Assembly (NCBI GenBank): GCA_910585725.1
Contig: CAJUFA010000035.1
Location: forward strand, 1 to 27,086
Reading direction: 5' to 3'
Source: an uncultured Dorea sp.
GTDB taxonomy: Bacteria > Bacillota > Clostridia > Lachnospirales > Lachnospiraceae
Length of the DNA: 27,086 nt
Part shown: positions 14,010-21,851 of the stretch, one piece after another
Numbering within the stretch: the stretch's first letter is position 1
Layout of the letters: each line of letters starts with the position of its first letter
Program-made: the position numbers and the translations under genes
Notes under the pieces: generated by a model
The model's input: the letters and a program-made list of their open reading frames with translations, nothing else
Database searches by the model: none
What the model was told of the DNA's origin: nothing

Positions 14010-14660
14010 ATGAGTTCAAAAGAAGAGTTATTAAAGCGTCTCTCAGACGGAGTCGTAGATATGGAGGAGGATGATGTAGCGGAGGCGGCCCAGGAATACC
14101 TGGACGAGGGTTATCCTGCATTTGACGGGATCATGGAGGGCCTGGTTGACGGAATGAACCGCGCCAGCCAGTTATATGAAGAGGAAGAGTATTTTGTTAC
14201 GGACGTATTGTTGTGTTCCGATGCGATGTATGCGGGGCTTGACATTTTGCGTCCTCATCTGCCGGAAGTTTCAAATGATGATAAAGTAACCGGAATCATT
14301 GGGGTCGTGGAAGGAGATACTCATGATATCGGGAAGAATCTGGTGAAGATTATGCTGGAGACGGCAGGATTCAATATGATTGATCTTGGAAGAGACGTCC
14401 CGTTAACAAGATTTGTCGAGACGGCAAAGGAAGAAAATGCAGATTTTGTGTGTATGTCTACATTAATGACGACTACCATGGGCGGAATGGAAACGGTCGT
14501 CGGGCTTCTTAAAGAGGCGGGGCTGCGGGATAAAGTGAAGGTAATGATAGGCGGCGGACCGATTTCACAGAAGTATGCGGATAAGATAGGCGCGGACGGG
14601 TATTCACAGAATGCAGTGGAAGCGGTGAAACTTGCCAAGCGGCTGCTTAACATTGCGTAA
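14010..14660 (+). CDS. Corrinoid (cobalamin-binding) methyl-carrier protein
   Basis: 216 residues, the typical size of MtaC/MtmC/MttC-type carriers. The N-terminal helical cap (about 1-85) contains EEEYFVTDVLLCSDAMYAGL. The C-terminal B12-binding Rossmann domain has Asp103-Thr-His105-Asp-Ile-Gly in GVVEGDTHDIGKNLV (His105 is the expected lower cobalt ligand), then MSTLMTTTMGGM and VMIGGGPIS. The protein carries a methyl group on cobalt between a substrate methyltransferase and an acceptor methyltransferase. The ribosome binding site is CAGGAGGAG. It is flanked by two UroD-fold genes (82 bp and 13 bp away) and followed by the reactivator gene, which fits a complete methyl-transfer operon. Confidence 0.95.
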   Translation: MSSKEELLKRLSDGVVDMEEDDVAEAAQEYLDEGYPAFDGIMEGLVDGMNRASQLYEEEEYFVTDVLLCSDAMYAGLDILRPHLPEVSNDDKVTGIIGVVEGDTHDIGKNLVKIMLETAGFNMIDLGRDVPLTRFVETAKEENADFVCMSTLMTTTMGGMETVVGLLKEAGLRDKVKVMIGGGPISQKYADKIGADGYSQNAVEAVKLAKRLLNIA

Positions 14661-14673
14661 GGAGTAGGAAATA

Positions 14674-15687
14674 ATGACGCCAAAAGAAAGATTAAAAATG
14701 ATATTAGAAGGGCGGCAGGCGGACAGGCCCGCCTGTATCTGTCCCGGCGGTATGATGAATATGGTAACGTCCGAGCTGATGGACAGGGTAAAGGTCTATA
14801 TGCCGAAGGCACATACGGATGCGAGACAGATGGCGGAGCTTGCGAAGGCCGTATACGAAGAAGGGTGCTTTGAGAACTATGGAGTTCCTTTCTGTATGAC
14901 CGTCGAGGCAGAAGAGATGGGCGCAGAGGTGGACATGGGAACCAACGTGTATGAACCTCACGTTACAGGTTATGTGATCAATTCAGTAAGCGAATATAAG
15001 AAGCTTAAGACAGTGGATGTAACTCGCGGGCGTGCGAAAGTAGTGCTGGACGCGATCCGTATTTTAAGGGAAGAGACGAAAGACGTGCCTATCGTAGGCA
15101 ATCTGACAGGCCCTGTCAGTACGGCTAGTTCTGTGATGGAGCCGGTAATATTTTATAAAGAGCTTCGGAAGAAGAACCAGGAAGCTCATGAATATATGGA
15201 ATTTATCACGGAGCAGCTGATTGCGTTTGGGAGGGCGCAGATAGAGGCGGGAGCCGATCTGATCGCGGTCTCCGATCCGAGCGGAACAGGGGAGATCCTG
15301 GGACCGAAGTATTTTAAAGAATTCGCGGTGACTTATATCAATCGGCTTTTGGATGCCCTCCAGGAAGAAAAGATGGGAACGATCGTGCACATATGCGGAC
15401 AGATGAGTCCGGTATATCAGGAAGTGAACGAAGTGCACAGCAGCGCTTTAAGCTTTGATTCCGTCGTACCGATGAAGGAGGCGAGGGAACATCTGAGAGA
15501 CAGGGTTCTGATGGGAAATGTGAGCACTTATGCGTTGGAATTCGGTGATCCTGACAGAGTAAAGATGCTGACGAGAAGCTGTATAAAGAGCGGATCGGAT
15601 ATCATATCACCGGCATGCGGGCTTGGTATGAAGTCGCCGCTTCGCAATGTGAAGTCGATTCTTGAAGGTATCGTATCGGCTGATTAA
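14674..15687 (+). CDS. UroD/MtaA-family cobamide methyltransferase
   Basis: 337 residues, full length for the MtaA/CmuA branch of the uroporphyrinogen decarboxylase fold. It begins MTPKERLKMILEGRQADRP, the family's usual start. The zinc ligands seen in MtaA-type enzymes are present: His239 and Cys241 in IVHICGQMSP, and Cys315 in SPACGLGMKSP near the end. SDPSGTGEILGPKYF matches the loop that lines the corrinoid site. Known relatives transfer methyl groups between a substrate or thiol and a corrinoid protein. It starts 13 bp after the corrinoid gene, so it is the best candidate for that protein's direct partner. The methyl donor or acceptor cannot be read from the sequence; true heme-pathway UroD is unlikely. 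Confidence 0.9.
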   Translation: MTPKERLKMILEGRQADRPACICPGGMMNMVTSELMDRVKVYMPKAHTDARQMAELAKAVYEEGCFENYGVPFCMTVEAEEMGAEVDMGTNVYEPHVTGYVINSVSEYKKLKTVDVTRGRAKVVLDAIRILREETKDVPIVGNLTGPVSTASSVMEPVIFYKELRKKNQEAHEYMEFITEQLIAFGRAQIEAGADLIAVSDPSGTGEILGPKYFKEFAVTYINRLLDALQEEKMGTIVHICGQMSPVYQEVNEVHSSALSFDSVVPMKEAREHLRDRVLMGNVSTYALEFGDPDRVKMLTRSCIKSGSDIISPACGLGMKSPLRNVKSILEGIVSAD

Positions 15688-15715
15688 GAAAATGATGGAG
15701 GAATAACAGGCTTTA

Positions 15716-17317
15716 ATGGCAGAGATAAAAGTGAAACAGACCGGGAAGAAAATTGAGATCCGGGAGGGGGAGAACCTTCTGGAAGCTTTGCTGGGAGCCG
15801 GGATATTCGTGGATAACCCGTGCAGCGGCAAAGGGATCTGCGGTAAATGCAAGGTCAGGATCGTGTCGGGAGAAGTCTCAGGAATAACAGCGTCGGAGGA
15901 GCGGCTGCTAAAAGCCGAAGAGATTCAGGCAGGGATCAGATTATCCTGTATGGCGGAAGTATCGGGAGATGTGGAGATCGAATTGCTTCAGAAGGAGCGG
16001 AAGCATGAGGTATTGACGAAGGGGTATATGCCTCAATTCGAGAGGGATGTATATGACGATGGATATGGTATTGTGATCGACATAGGGACGACGACGGTAG
16101 TCACGGCGCTGATTGATCTTAAGACGGGAAAGGAACTTGCCAATGCATCCATGATCAATGCGCAGAAGCAATATGGCCTGGATGTTTTGACGCGGATTAC
16201 ATATGAGTATGAGCATCCTGACTGCGGGATTCAAAAGCTGCAGGAGGCGATCGTGAATTCCATCAACGCCATGATCGGTGAAGCCTGTCAGGAAGCGGCG
16301 GTTGACAGGAGGGATATCAGGGAGATTGACGTAGCGGCAAACTGTACCATGACGCATATGCTTCTGGGCGTGGACGCACGGTCTATCGGGAGATCGCCGT
16401 ATCGGCCCGTGTTTACGGAGGCAAAAGATCTGCCGGCCAGGGAGATCGGAATCGAAGCGGCAGAGGATACGAGATTGTACTGTCTTCCCCAGGTATCGGC
16501 CTATATCGGCGCAGATATCGTGGCGGGAGCCTACGTATGCGAGCTTTGGAAGGAAAGAGGAAATGTACTCTTTATTGATATCGGGACGAACGGCGAGATC
16601 GTGCTGGCAAGTAACGGAAGGCTTCTTAGCTGTTCCTGCGCGGCGGGACCGGCGTTGGAGGGAATGAATATAAGCTCCGGTATGAGGGCGGCGGAAGGCG
16701 CGGTCGAAGATGTAGAGATTACGGATCAGGGAATCAGACTTAAGGTTATCGGAGATCAGGAACCGGCCGGATTGTGCGGAAGCGGAATCCTTGCCGTGTT
16801 AAAGGAACTGCTTCGGACCGGTATCGTGAAGAAGACAGGGGTGTTTGTCAAGAAAGATAAGCTTAAGGAGGATGATTACCGTTATTCTATGATTCAGATG
16901 AACGGAACGAAGAGGGAATTCATTCTCTGTGAGAATCCCAAGCTATTGGTAACGCAGGGAGACGTGCGGCAGGTACAGCTCGCCAAAGGAGCGATTCTGT
17001 CCGGATTCACGGCGCTCCTTGGAAAGGCAGGCATTTCGATGGAGGATCTTGATAAAGTAATGATAGCCGGACAGTTTGGCGCGCATCTTCCGTCAGAGTC
17101 GCTGATCGGAACGGGAATTTTGCCGGGAGAAGTAGAAGGAAAATTAGTTTATGTGGGGAATTCCTCCAAGACGGGAGCCTATATGACCCTGATGTCCGAG
17201 AGAGTAAAGCGTGAGACGGAACGGCTGGCCAGGAAGATGGAGTACATGGAACTGGCAGAGACAGAGAACTACGAGAGGATATTTACGGAAAGTATGATAT
17301 TCCCGGAGAATAGATGA
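15716..17317 (+). CDS. RACo-type ATP-dependent corrinoid reactivation protein
   Basis: 533 residues. An N-terminal [2Fe-2S] ferredoxin domain has Cys36, Cys42, Cys45 (NPCSGKGICGKCKV) and Cys78 (RLSCMAE). A linker follows, then the ASKHA ATPase-like DUF4445 region with VIDIGTTTVVTALIDL, IAANCTMTHMLLG-like DVAANCTMTHMLLG, LFIDIGTNGEIVL, AGPALEGMNISSGM, GLCGSGILAVL and MIAGQFGAHLP. This is the RACo/O-demethylase activating enzyme design, which uses ATP to reduce inactive Co(II) corrinoid to Co(I). It is distinct from archaeal RamA, which has C-terminal [4Fe-4S] clusters. GGAGG lies 14 bp upstream of ATG 15716, a long spacing. Its place between the UroD genes confirms that the operon is a corrinoid methyl-transfer system. 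Confidence 0.93.
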   Translation: MAEIKVKQTGKKIEIREGENLLEALLGAGIFVDNPCSGKGICGKCKVRIVSGEVSGITASEERLLKAEEIQAGIRLSCMAEVSGDVEIELLQKERKHEVLTKGYMPQFERDVYDDGYGIVIDIGTTTVVTALIDLKTGKELANASMINAQKQYGLDVLTRITYEYEHPDCGIQKLQEAIVNSINAMIGEACQEAAVDRRDIREIDVAANCTMTHMLLGVDARSIGRSPYRPVFTEAKDLPAREIGIEAAEDTRLYCLPQVSAYIGADIVAGAYVCELWKERGNVLFIDIGTNGEIVLASNGRLLSCSCAAGPALEGMNISSGMRAAEGAVEDVEITDQGIRLKVIGDQEPAGLCGSGILAVLKELLRTGIVKKTGVFVKKDKLKEDDYRYSMIQMNGTKREFILCENPKLLVTQGDVRQVQLAKGAILSGFTALLGKAGISMEDLDKVMIAGQFGAHLPSESLIGTGILPGEVEGKLVYVGNSSKTGAYMTLMSERVKRETERLARKMEYMELAETENYERIFTESMIFPENR

Positions 17318-17364
17318 GTTTTCAGACAAAATATGAGGGTAGTAAAAGGGAGGTGCGGACATAT

Positions 17365-18483
17365 ATGGAATACGAAGAATTAAGACGGCTGATGAGCGGC
17401 CAGAGAGAAGAGATGACTGCGGCGGAGCGGATGAAAGCGTATAATGCAGGGGAGGAAGTGGATTATATACCTTATACACTGCAGGCGCCTGATCCGGCTA
17501 TGGCGGATATATTCGGATTTACGACGACACAGTTTGCAAGAGACTTTGAAGTAAAGAGCGAGGTCATACGGAGGAGAAAAGAAGAATTCGGTCTGGACAG
17601 TTTTAATGTGGGGCTGGGGCTTAAGACGATCGGAGGCGCGCTTGGATCGAAGCTTAATGCACCGGAACATGGGATTGATTATGTAGAAGAGCATATACTT
17701 AAGAATTATGCGGATTTTGACAGGCTGGAGGTGACTGATCCCTATAAGAATCCGGTACTTGCGCCGATTCTTGAGAGTGCGAAGCGGTTAAAGGACCGGT
17801 TTCCGGACGTCAGTATGACTACCAGCGTGGCGGGGCCCATCTCCACGGCGATCGCGGTTCGCCCGGTGGAGATGGTGCTCAAGGATACCCGTAAGAATCC
17901 GGAGATGCTGCACAAATTACTGGATCTGACGGTGGAATGTTCTTTGAGGTGGTTCGAGGCATTCTGCCATGAATTCGGACCGGTCGGAACGAATTTCTCT
18001 GATCCGGTGACTTGTATGGATGTAATCAGTAAGAAACAGTTTGACGAATATTCTCTTCCCTATATTAAGAAATTAATTGACGGGACGGAGAAAATTATGG
18101 GATCCAGACCGGGCGCCCATATCTGCGGAAAGACAAGCCCTATCTGGAACGATCTGGCGGACGCGGGACTGTTCTCTTTTAGTATCGATAACTGCGAGGA
18201 TCTTGCCGTCGCGAAAGAAGCGGTGGGCGGCCGGATGAGGATCGCAGGGAATGTGCCGCCTGTGGATGTGATGAAGGAGGGGACTATTGACGAGGTGATT
18301 GCTTCCTGTAAGGAATGTCTTGAGAAATGTGCGGACAGTCCCGCCGGATTCATCCTGAATACAGGCTGCCAGCTTCCCATAGGAACGCCGAAAGCGAATG
18401 TGGAGGCGTTTATCTATGCGGCAAGAAAGTACGGACGCGGGGCGCGGATCGGGAAGATGCCGAAAGGAATTACGGAAAATTGA
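17365..18483 (+). CDS. UroD/MtaA-family methyltransferase (third copy)
   Basis: 372 residues from ATG 17365, which follows GGGAGGTG (17348-17355) by 9 bp. An in-frame ATG at 17314 overlaps the stop of the activator gene (ATGA) and would add 17 residues, so coupling from there is also possible. Zinc-site residues by numbering from 17365 are His252 and Cys254 in AHICGKTSP and Cys335 in NTGCQLPIGTP. Other signatures are TAAERMKAYNAGEEVDYIPY, SVAGPISTAIAVRP and AGNVPPVDVM. The pseudogene at 12442-12777 is most like this copy. It is the last gene of the operon and is followed by a strong terminator. It may be either the substrate-specific or the acceptor-side methyltransferase. Confidence 0.9.
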   Translation: MEYEELRRLMSGQREEMTAAERMKAYNAGEEVDYIPYTLQAPDPAMADIFGFTTTQFARDFEVKSEVIRRRKEEFGLDSFNVGLGLKTIGGALGSKLNAPEHGIDYVEEHILKNYADFDRLEVTDPYKNPVLAPILESAKRLKDRFPDVSMTTSVAGPISTAIAVRPVEMVLKDTRKNPEMLHKLLDLTVECSLRWFEAFCHEFGPVGTNFSDPVTCMDVISKKQFDEYSLPYIKKLIDGTEKIMGSRPGAHICGKTSPIWNDLADAGLFSFSIDNCEDLAVAKEAVGGRMRIAGNVPPVDVMKEGTIDEVIASCKECLEKCADSPAGFILNTGCQLPIGTPKANVEAFIYAARKYGRGARIGKMPKGITEN

Positions 18484-18532
18484 TCTGGTATCGATATTTT
18501 AGAGATAAAAGATGATGGAGAAAAGTGAGTTG

Positions 18533-18578
18533 AAAAAGGTGGGAGACTGCATGAACTGCAGGAACTCTCACCTTTTTT
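18533..18578. terminator. Bidirectional intrinsic terminator
   Basis: AAAAAGGTGGGAGA on the left pairs with TCTCACCTTTTTT on the right (one bulged G). The inner stem is CTGCA (18547-18551)/TGCAG (18557-18561) with a five-base loop. A-run on one side and T-run on the other let it stop both the UroD operon and the convergent ABC operon, whose last stop is at 18582. Confidence 0.85.
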
Positions 18579-18581
18579 ATT

Positions 18582-19400
18582 CTATCCTTTTAGTCCGTTC
18601 AACGCAACTCCTGCTTCGAATTTTGACTGAAGAATCAGATAGAAGATGAACGGGGGCAGAAATGCAATCGTGGAGCAGGCCATCTTAAGCCCGACGTCCA
18701 CATCGTACTGCGCTTTCATCGTGGTTAGCGCCAGCGGGAGCGTCCGCATCGTGTCATTCGTGGTAATGATCAGTGGCCAGGTGAAGTTATTCCATGCGCC
18801 GATAAAAGTAAAGATTGCGAGAGTCAGCATGGCGGATTTCACCAGAGGCAGAATCACGGTCCATAAGATCTTATGATTAGAAGCGCCGTCAATTCTGGCG
18901 GATTCCAGCAGCTCGTTGGGAATGCCGAGAATCGCCTGACGCATGATGAAGACTCCGAAAGCTGTAGGAAGCGGAAGAATCAGCGCTTTAAAAGTATTCA
19001 CCCATCCCAGTCCCCGGACAACGATATATAACGGTACCAGTATAACCTCGGAAGGAACCAGCATGGTCAATATCAGCAATAGAAAGATCTTGTCATTTCC
19101 TTTGAATTTGAGTTTGGCGAAAGCGAAACCGGCGGTACAGCTTGTGAAAAGCGTCAGGGCAACGCCGGCAAATGCAACGATAATACTATTCAGAAGGTAA
19201 CGCCCGATTGTATCGCCGGCGAAAATCTTCCGGTAATGCTCTGATGTCAGGCTGGACAGAGAGAAACTGAAATCATAAGCATTTAATGTGCTTTTAAAAG
19301 ACATCAGTATCATGTATACGAATGGCAGGACACAGAGCAGAGATATAAGGATCAGTATCAGATCCCCGAATATATGAGATATTTTCCTCATTTTGTCCAC
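18582..19400 (-). CDS. CUT1 ABC importer permease, MalG type
   Basis: 272 residues with about six transmembrane helices. It begins with ISHIFGDLILILISLLCVLPFVYMI, and has a periplasmic-loop segment after FSFSLSSLTSEHY. The EAA loop that contacts the ATPase reads ELLESARIDGASNHKILW, the MalG form, and a late VALNGLKG ends the protein as in sugar permeases. It starts 3 bp after the preceding permease gene, whose stop overlaps the AGGAGGTGG ribosome binding site, so the two are translationally coupled. It forms the membrane channel with the MalF-type protein. No ATPase gene is present, so a shared MsmX/UgpC-like ATPase is expected. Confidence 0.92.
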   Translation of the reverse strand: MDKMRKISHIFGDLILILISLLCVLPFVYMILMSFKSTLNAYDFSFSLSSLTSEHYRKIFAGDTIGRYLLNSIIVAFAGVALTLFTSCTAGFAFAKLKFKGNDKIFLLLILTMLVPSEVILVPLYIVVRGLGWVNTFKALILPLPTAFGVFIMRQAILGIPNELLESARIDGASNHKILWTVILPLVKSAMLTLAIFTFIGAWNNFTWPLIITTNDTMRTLPLALTTMKAQYDVDVGLKMACSTIAFLPPFIFYLILQSKFEAGVALNGLKG

Positions 19401-19403
19401 CTC

Positions 19404-20291
19404 CTATATCTCTGACGATTCACGCTTTATAAAGCGCTGCTGGAATAAAACTACGACCAGAACGATCAACATCAGAACGTTTGATACGGTCATGGCGTAT
19501 CCGGCTTTTCCGCCCTTGAAGGTAAGCTGATAAGCATACATGACCATGGTGGTCGTCGACATAGAAGGACCGCCGCCGGTCATGGTATATACAATATCGA
19601 ATACCTGCATAGAACTGATGATAGCCAGGAAAGTATTCAGAATCAGAGTGGGCTTAAGCATAGGAACGGTGATTCTGGAGAAAATATTCCAGGAATTTGC
19701 ACCGTCCACACGGGCTGCTTCATAGCAGTTATCTGGAATTGACATCAGGGAAGATAAGGTGAGGATCATATAATAGCCCATACCTTTCCATACGATGATC
19801 ATGGACAGTGTGAAAATCGCCGAGTTGCTGTCGCCGAGGAGCATGGTAGGATCAAGGCCGACCAGGCCGAACAGAAAGTTTACAACCGGGTGCCCGCCGT
19901 TTAGGATCGCTTTCCAGACCGTGCCGACTACAGCATTAGAAGACAGCACGGGAATAAAAAGCGACGCTTTGGCAAATTTTCCGAGAAATGTATCCTTCCT
20001 GGATGCGATCAGCGTGGCAAGTATTGTGGAAATCAGGATTTGCATAGGTACTGCCGTCACAGTGATCTTAACGGTATTTATAATACATTGCCGAAGTTTA
20101 TTGTCGCGCAGTAGTTTTTGATAATTGAAAAGTCCGTTGAATTTCGCCGGTGTAATGATATTGTATTTTGTGAAGCTGTAACAGACGGCAATGATCAAAG
20201 ATCCTGCCACAAAAGTGAGCAGGATCAATGAAATTGGCGTGATGTACGCGTAGGGCGAAAGAACGGACAAGATGTTCTTTTGTTTCTTCAT
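19404..20291 (-). CDS. CUT1 ABC importer permease, MalF/UgpA type
   Basis: 295 residues with a basic start (MKKQKN) and about six transmembrane helices, the first being TPISLILLTFVAGSLIIAVC. The EAA loop NCYEAARVDGANSWNIFSRI lies after YYMILTLSSLMSIPD, as in the UgpA/MsmF branch of carbohydrate importers. TGGGPSMSTTTMVMYAY is a typical C-terminal motif. It lies 9 bp after the lipoprotein gene and 3 bp before the second permease, so all three should be one transcript read away from the UroD genes. The probable substrate class is a sugar or sugar-like molecule, known only by family. Confidence 0.92.
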   Translation of the reverse strand: MKKQKNILSVLSPYAYITPISLILLTFVAGSLIIAVCYSFTKYNIITPAKFNGLFNYQKLLRDNKLRQCIINTVKITVTAVPMQILISTILATLIASRKDTFLGKFAKASLFIPVLSSNAVVGTVWKAILNGGHPVVNFLFGLVGLDPTMLLGDSNSAIFTLSMIIVWKGMGYYMILTLSSLMSIPDNCYEAARVDGANSWNIFSRITVPMLKPTLILNTFLAIISSMQVFDIVYTMTGGGPSMSTTTMVMYAYQLTFKGGKAGYAMTVSNVLMLIVLVVVLFQQRFIKRESSEI

Positions 20292-20300
20292 GCTCTTTTC

Positions 20301-21617
20301 CTATTCTTCGTTGTCAGCCCAATATTCGTCTAAAGTATCATTTGCAAATTCAGCGGATTCATCTAATGCTTCCTGAACTTCCATCTTTTCTTCCATGATA
20401 GACTGGATATGTGAAGCAAGGTTTTCAAGAATCTCACTTCCGCATGGACCTACCTGCAGCGGACGCCATTTATCACGGTCTTCCGTAACGATACGCTCCA
20501 TCTTAGGATCTCCGGTGTACTGCTCTGTCTTCGTCAGAGGGGCGCCGGGAGCGACCTTGTGATACTCGGTCATGAATTCGGAACCGCAGATGTACTTGAT
20601 CAGTTTCATGGCCAGCTCCGGATTTTCGCAAGCTGACATAATGGAAAGAGAATCAGCGGCGCCGAAAGTACCATAATCTTCATTCTTGAGAGAAGTTACA
20701 TAATCCCAGTTCAGGTCCGGATAAGACTCTTTGAAAAGAGTTTCCTGTGACTGAGAAGAACGGGTTACGCCGAAAGCGGCCTTGCCGGCGCCGAAAACGG
20801 TAGAGAACGCGTCGGTTCCGGATAAGGAGAGTACATTCTCAGGCATATAATCTTTCAGGCTTAGGAAGAACTCAAGCGCTTCTGCGCCGCTCTCGTCATT
20901 GAAACGCGCGCTCTTTAGATCATCGGCGTAGATATCTCCGCCGGCCTGCCAGATCAGGCTGTAGATATAGGAATTCAGCATATACAGATTGCTCATATCG
21001 CCGCTGTTCAATCCGACGGCATATCCATATTGATCGACCTTGCCGTCGCCGTCAGTGTCCTTGGTTGCTTTCTCGCATATACGTTTGAAGTCTTCCCATG
21101 TTTCAGGAGCAGACTCGCCGAGGTCGTCGAGGATATCCTGATTATAATACATTACAAACGGAACGCCTGTTACGATCGGAACGCCGTATAATCCGCCCAT
21201 CATCTCGCCGCGGTCCAGATAAAGATATTCGTCGTAGTCGGAATCTTCCACCATATCGCTAAGGTCAATAACAGCGCCGGAAGAGATATAGGTAGGATAC
21301 ATCTCGGCGTACATGTAACCGATATCCGGACCCTCGCCTCCGCTGATAGCGGTAGACCATTTCTCCTCGTAAGTATCCCATGGAATCAGTTCTATCTTGA
21401 CTTCACAGTTGTTCTCTTCTTCAAAATTTGCAAGAAGCGGTTTGAAATTACCTTCGGTGTCGTCGTCCATAGGCGGAAGCCACATAGTCAGCGTAGTCTT
21501 GCCGGAATCATCCTTTGCGCCGCCGCCTTCGCTGCCGCCGCCGTTGCCTCCGCATCCGACTGCGAGTGCGGCAGTCAGAGAAGCGCATAACAAAGCGCTC
21601 ATCAGTTTCTTTTTCAT
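20301..21617 (-). CDS. Extracellular solute-binding lipoprotein of a CUT1 importer
   Basis: 438 residues. The lipoprotein signal is KKKLMSALLCASLTAALAVGC with the acylated Cys22, followed by a Gly/Ser-rich linker. The mature part starts KTTLTMWLPPMDDDTEG and continues with the family-1 binding-protein (MalE/UgpB-like) pattern: EENNCEVKIELIPWDTYEEK, GEGPDIGYMYAEMYPTYI and YGVPIVTGVPFVMYYN. It sits outside the membrane and delivers the ligand to the two downstream permeases. Ribosome binding site AGGAGG precedes ATG 21617. The promoter is TTGTTT-N17-TATAAT about 100 bp upstream, divergent from the fourth UroD gene. Ligand is not predictable beyond carbohydrate-like. Confidence 0.93.
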   Translation of the reverse strand: MKKKLMSALLCASLTAALAVGCGGNGGGSEGGGAKDDSGKTTLTMWLPPMDDDTEGNFKPLLANFEEENNCEVKIELIPWDTYEEKWSTAISGGEGPDIGYMYAEMYPTYISSGAVIDLSDMVEDSDYDEYLYLDRGEMMGGLYGVPIVTGVPFVMYYNQDILDDLGESAPETWEDFKRICEKATKDTDGDGKVDQYGYAVGLNSGDMSNLYMLNSYIYSLIWQAGGDIYADDLKSARFNDESGAEALEFFLSLKDYMPENVLSLSGTDAFSTVFGAGKAAFGVTRSSQSQETLFKESYPDLNWDYVTSLKNEDYGTFGAADSLSIMSACENPELAMKLIKYICGSEFMTEYHKVAPGAPLTKTEQYTGDPKMERIVTEDRDKWRPLQVGPCGSEILENLASHIQSIMEEKMEVQEALDESAEFANDTLDEYWADNEE

Positions 21618-21666
21618 TATGCATTTTCCTCCTGTAAAAGATATTTAAAAAGATACTTAGAATCTG

Positions 21667-21702
21667 GTAATTACGGAAGTAATTACTTGTTAAATTGCTT
21701 CC
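21667..21702. promoter_or_regulatory. Inverted repeats in the 5' leader of the first lipoprotein gene
   Basis: The palindrome GTAATTAC occurs at 21667-21674 and 21679-21686 (12 bp apart). GGAAGTAATT (21675-21684) also pairs with AATTGCTTCC (21693-21702), 9 of 10 positions. They lie between the predicted transcription start (about 21711) and the ribosome binding site, where a repressor site or mRNA hairpin would act. Confidence 0.35.
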
Positions 21703-21717
21703 ATAATCATCAAGTTA

Positions 21718-21746
21718 ATTATATATAATCTCTATAATAAAAACAA
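21718..21746 (-). promoter_or_regulatory. Promoter of the first ABC operon
   Basis: On the minus strand TTGTTT (21746-21741), 17-bp spacer, TATAAT (21723-21718). The operator-like dyad at 21772-21794 lies 25 bp behind its -35. Confidence 0.65.
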
Positions 21747-21771
21747 ATTGATATAAATAATGAAAGGAATG

Positions 21772-21794
21772 AATTATAGAAAATACCTATAATT
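21772..21794. promoter_or_regulatory. Operator-like dyad, copy 2
   Basis: Perfect arms AATTATAG (21772-21779) and CTATAATT (21787-21794) with a 7-bp centre. The core TAGAAAATACCTATA is nearly identical to 12801-12815. The right arm overlaps the -35 of the UroD promoter by two bases and the dyad lies between two divergent promoters, so one protein could control both the UroD unit and the importer. Confidence 0.65.
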
Positions 21795-21821
21795 GTATAT
21801 CAGAAAAATGCATGGTATGAT
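21793..21821 (+). promoter_or_regulatory. Promoter of the fourth UroD gene
   Basis: TTGTAT (21793-21798), a 17-bp spacer, and TATGAT (21816-21821). A short leader and the ribosome binding site AGGAGGAG follow before ATG 21852. Confidence 0.7.
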
Positions 21822-21851
21822 AAGGTCATAAAGGATATCAGGAGGAGTAAT

